Source of the DNA: Saururus chinensis
Lineage: Eukaryota; Streptophyta; Magnoliopsida; Piperales; Saururaceae
Assembly: GCA_035235625.1 (NCBI GenBank)
Contig: CP141142.1
Span: 41,953,644 to 42,017,643, forward strand
DNA length: 64,000 bases
Direction of reading: 5' to 3'
Numbering within the stretch: position 1 is the stretch's first letter; every line of letters begins with the position of its first letter. This document shows, in pieces, positions 60,634 through 64,000 of the stretch. The notes below the pieces were generated by a model. That model ran no database searches. It was given only the letters and a program-made list of their open reading frames with translations, and was not told where the DNA came from. Both the position numbers and the translations under genes were made by a program.

Positions 60634-63469
60634 GATCGATGGGCACAAGTGGGAGTGTTTGATTGTAAGTTTGGCAAGGGATACTCCATAGTCCATGATG
60701 TGGAAACTATGACTGTGTGTTGGGCAAGGAAAGAAGAAAAATGGATGGACGAAGGTTGGACTTGATGAGATTGAGGGATTGGTTTGGATTGAGTCTGTTG
60801 GTGTATTGATGCAATGAGTTAAAGGCTTCGGGGATGTAAGGATTTAGAAGACTTAAGGTTCAGTACATCTTGGGGGATTGTGAGTTAGTAAGAGATAACG
60901 ACATAATTGTACATGCATAATGTACGTAATATGAATTGTAACAAAAGAATAATGTGTAAGGAATTAGTAAGGGTTTTATAACGGGACTTAGGTCTAAGGG
61001 TTTCACTCGAGGAGTTCGAGAAGGACAGTTTGGTGTTTAGGCGAATAGTGTAAGATGTAAGATGTAAGACCGTAAGTATTTGATGGTGAGAGTGTGAGTA
61101 TGGAATTCAAGTTTAACAAGCAAGGCTATGTTGAGATTCGTAAGATGGTAAGTGTAAGGGAGGGGGATGAGTTAAGTATAGAATTCTACCTTTGTTGATT
61201 AGAACTTCTATACGGGCGTATTTCTAGCCTTGTTGGCTGAAGAATGTAAGACGGGAGTTGTTTAGAGCATAATTGTACATGCATAAGTTACCTAATATAA
61301 ACTTGAATGGTAAGTAACCCTAATTTGACATCGTTGTGAGTTTGAGACTGAGGGTTTCGACAAATTAAGTTCCATTTTTGTACTAGTCAATAAGTAATCG
61401 ACTGAGCGTCCTTCCTGGTCTAGCCATGGTGTTATCTTGCGAGATTTGGTCTTGGTGCTATATTTCAGCCTAAACGTTTAATGTTTTGTTGAGAGCGCTG
61501 TAAGTTTTTGCCCTTCGTGGGCTCTGTATGTTTTCTGCCTACAGATGACACTATATGTTCTGCCCAAGAGAGGCACTGCGAGATTCTTGCCTAAGAGTGG
61601 CACCATATATTTTTTTGCCCTTAGTTGGTATTGTATGGCCCTAGAGAGTGGGCATTTGTGTGCTCAGGTAAGTAGTATCATGGATCTGCTCTTACCTGTT
61701 TGATCTTGTGCCCCATGAGCATAGGTGTGTCTTGCCTTCGGAAAAATCCATGGTGTCTAGTCGCTCCCCGAAGGTTAAGGTGACGCCCCAGTGGCATTCC
61801 CTTCCTTTCCGATGATGGAGCTTATTAATTGTAATGACCTTTAGTTGTCGGTAGTATGTGTACAATAGTAAGAGTAAGTTGTATGTTTCAGATTCTGAGT
61901 AAGTTGTACATGTAAGATCCAGAGTAAGGGTGACCTTCTAAGGAAGACCTTAAGAGTAAGTTAATGAGTAAGAGTAAGATTGTACGAGTAAAGTTGTACA
62001 AGTAAGTTTGTATGTATAAGGTCATACAAGTAGGCGTATGTTGTAAGTGTAAGCATATGTTTGTATGAGTAAACTGATAAGACTGATTCAGAGTGTAAGT
62101 GTAAGAGCATGATATATGAGTAAGTGTAAGTTCAGCCTGTACGATGATTTGTATATGTGACCATATTTAAGTTTCTTATTCTGTTTACTTCATGCGGGAT
62201 TGCATGAAAGCATCTATATATGAACTTATGGAGTTCATTGATTTATTTTTTTCCCTTACTGGGTATTTTCCTACTGAGTATGAAAATACTCACCCTATTT
62301 TTTTTAGCTCCTTCGTTTGGACGCTTTTGCAGGTTGATTGATAGCTTTTTGGATTGTACCGTGGTGGACTATCCTTCCTAGACCTGTAGTGCAGCGGAAT
62401 CGTAGTGAGGCTATGTAGATTCTAGTGTCATGATCTAATGTATTGATTAAGGTAAGAGAAATGTATTATTTTCTAGACTTGTGTATCTATATATGAATAA
62501 GAACATAAACTGCTAAAGAACTTGTACTCAGAAAGGCCTAGGATGTTTTTGTTTTTAAAGACCATGGCCATGACGAGCTTTACTTATATGTTTTCGTTTC
62601 GGGTCACGCCTGAGAATTTTAGTTTTGTCGTATATTGAATTAATTTATGAAAATTGTTTTCACATGTTTTGAGTTTTGTTGGTTCATTTGATTTACATAT
62701 GTATTTTGAAATAAATTATTTGTAAAATTTTCAATTAAATGTAAGGAAAAACCTTGGGCGTGACACCTAGGTACTATTTATTAAGGCATATGTCGTACCC
62801 ATGAACTGAGATATTGTAGGAAGATCTCTTTCATTCTGATTACATTGCCTCACGAGCACAGAGGTATGTCGCTTTTAGATCAGCGATTTTCCATGAATGA
62901 TGATTTATTTGATTTTATTTTTTTATCAGATTCTCCTTATGAACAATTTATCCTAGTTTACCAGATTCTGTGAATAACTATTTTATCTGACTTTTTGTAT
63001 AAGAAGTGTGTTAGATTCTTGTAGTTGATAATATTATTTTGAGTCGTCTTTTGAATATAAATTATTAGGAGAATATTTTATGCATCTTTGTTTATGCTTT
63101 ATGTTTTGGCATGTTAGTAGGATTAAACTCTATCTATTGAGTATAATTATACTCACCCACCCCTAAACGTTGCAGGTCTGAAAGAAGAAGATGATGTTAA
63201 TGAAGATTTCCTGTAAAACTTTGAATGATCTACATTTTTTATTTACTTTATCACGTTCTTTTGTTATATATTAATTTTGGACTTGCACGACTTTGATTTT
63301 GTTAAGGCATGTTGAGGCTTATTTTGTATGTTCTATAAGTATTTTGTAAATATGCACATTAAAGAAAAATTATTCTTCTTTATACAGTTGATTTTGGCTT
63401 GCTTTTAATGATGAATTGACGACACTCTGACTTTTAAAGTAATTTAAAATGTCGAGGTGCTACAATAAG

Positions 63470-64000
63470 TATGTAAAATAATGCAGATAAAATGTGAGAG
63501 CAAAATATTGAAAAGTTCCTATATTGGGGAAAGGTTCATTTATGAAAACTATTGGGTCTATTGGCTAATTAGTAAATGTGATGTCTTGAATTATTTAGTC
63601 GTGTGTGTAAACCAAGATAATAGAATTTACATAGTCACTTCTCAGACACAATGTGGTTCCCATAATTGTGCATTTCGGCCATAAACAACTGGTTTTCATG
63701 AGTGATCTAGAAAATTCAGCTTTAAAATCCTGATAGAAGTGACCCCTTCACACTCATATAAGTAAATTCTTATTAGGAATATCCTTTCATACCCCACTTA
63801 AATTAATTCAAACTATAAGAATAATTAAAAGGAAAGGGTATCCTAATTCACACTTCATGCATCACTATCTCATCATATGAATCGGGACGAAATGTTATCT
63901 CAATAGTGATTCCCTTTCAGTACCCCACAATTTGGTTGTCCCTTTGAACCTAGATCTTGGGATCTCTAGTCAATTGGGTTGGGTTGCCATTATATTGACT
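63470..64000. other. Unassigned sequence at the window end
   Basis: No gene supported. From about 63720 on the sequence looks like retrotransposon-derived non-coding DNA (GATCTTGGGATCTCTAGTCAA), but it is cut by the window edge. Confidence 0.35.

Larger units (their letters stand above)
56843..62765 (+). mobile_element. Long LTR-like element E (5.9 kb), nested in D
   Basis: Perfect 5-bp target duplication CCTAG (56838-56842 and 62766-62770). Starts TGTAACAACCC and ends TTGGGCGTGACA. The first and last few hundred bases are not direct repeats of each other, so this is a single unit, not an element with two LTRs. Parts: promoter-like AATAATATAAAGCGG near 57105, a GC-rich stretch full of GGCC words (57130-58640), six 237-bp tandem repeats (59211-60633), a GTAAG-rich tract (about 61850-62130), and the GAGTAT-GAAA-ATACTC hairpin at 62276-62291. 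No retroviral protein domain is visible. It looks whole as a giant solo LTR, or alternatively a non-coding large derivative. Confidence 0.7.
55448..63464 (+). mobile_element. Long LTR-like element D, split by element E
   Basis: Starts TGTAACGCCCC and ends GGTGCTACA, with flanks ATAAC (55443-55447) and ATAAG (63465-63469), a target duplication agreeing at 4 of 5 positions. D sequence is 55448-56842 plus about 62771-63464, roughly 2.1 kb without E. It has a CGCTATAAATAGAGG promoter box near 56052 and the GAGTAT-AATT-ATACTC hairpin at 63139-63154. No coding capacity; it looks like a solo LTR of a Ty3/gypsy element. Confidence 0.75.

Overview
This window is nuclear DNA from a flowering plant. It has only three clearly supported protein-coding genes in 64 kb, set in AT-rich intergenic DNA with nested retrotransposon relics. 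The two intronless genes (S40-like and ribosomal protein L12) have very GC-rich third codon positions and their surroundings are AT-rich. That contrast is common in monocots, magnoliids and some early-branching eudicots; I cannot narrow the lineage further.

Layout: 1-12.4 kb is intergenic, with small dispersed repeats and a few GC-richer patches carrying GGGCCC-type words. 12.456-12.956 kb (minus) is a DUF584/S40 senescence-regulator family gene with a TATA box. 13.3-17.2 kb is intergenic and holds a GC-rich island and two MITEs. 17.3-27.4 kb is a roughly 95-bp minisatellite split by a decayed Ty1/copia element, which itself received two large solo-LTR-like insertions (A and B). 27.4-36 kb holds hAT-type DNA transposon remains, including a transposase relic with a recognisable BED finger. 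36-46.6 kb is Ty3/gypsy chromovirus debris with a third copy (C) of the same long LTR and fragments of two more families. 47.428-47.928 kb (plus) is the RPL12 (uL11) gene with telo-boxes. 50.105-54.058 kb (minus) is a four-coding-exon gene for WPP domain-associated protein (WAP), whose exon joins I could work out from the sequence. 55.448-63.464 kb is a long LTR-like unit (D) split by a 5.9-kb TG...CA unit (E). E carries six 237-bp tandem repeats.

The three host genes do not form a pathway: one is a small nuclear/stress regulator family member, one a cytosolic 60S ribosomal protein, one a coiled-coil partner of WPP-domain proteins. Most of the window's unusual structure is in the repeats: several very long LTR-like units with intact 5-bp target duplications, a hairpin shared by different LTR families close to their 3' ends, and a tandem array in which every unit carries two hairpins of the same geometry. 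I saw no tRNA, rRNA or CRISPR array, and no unambiguous unknown multi-gene system.
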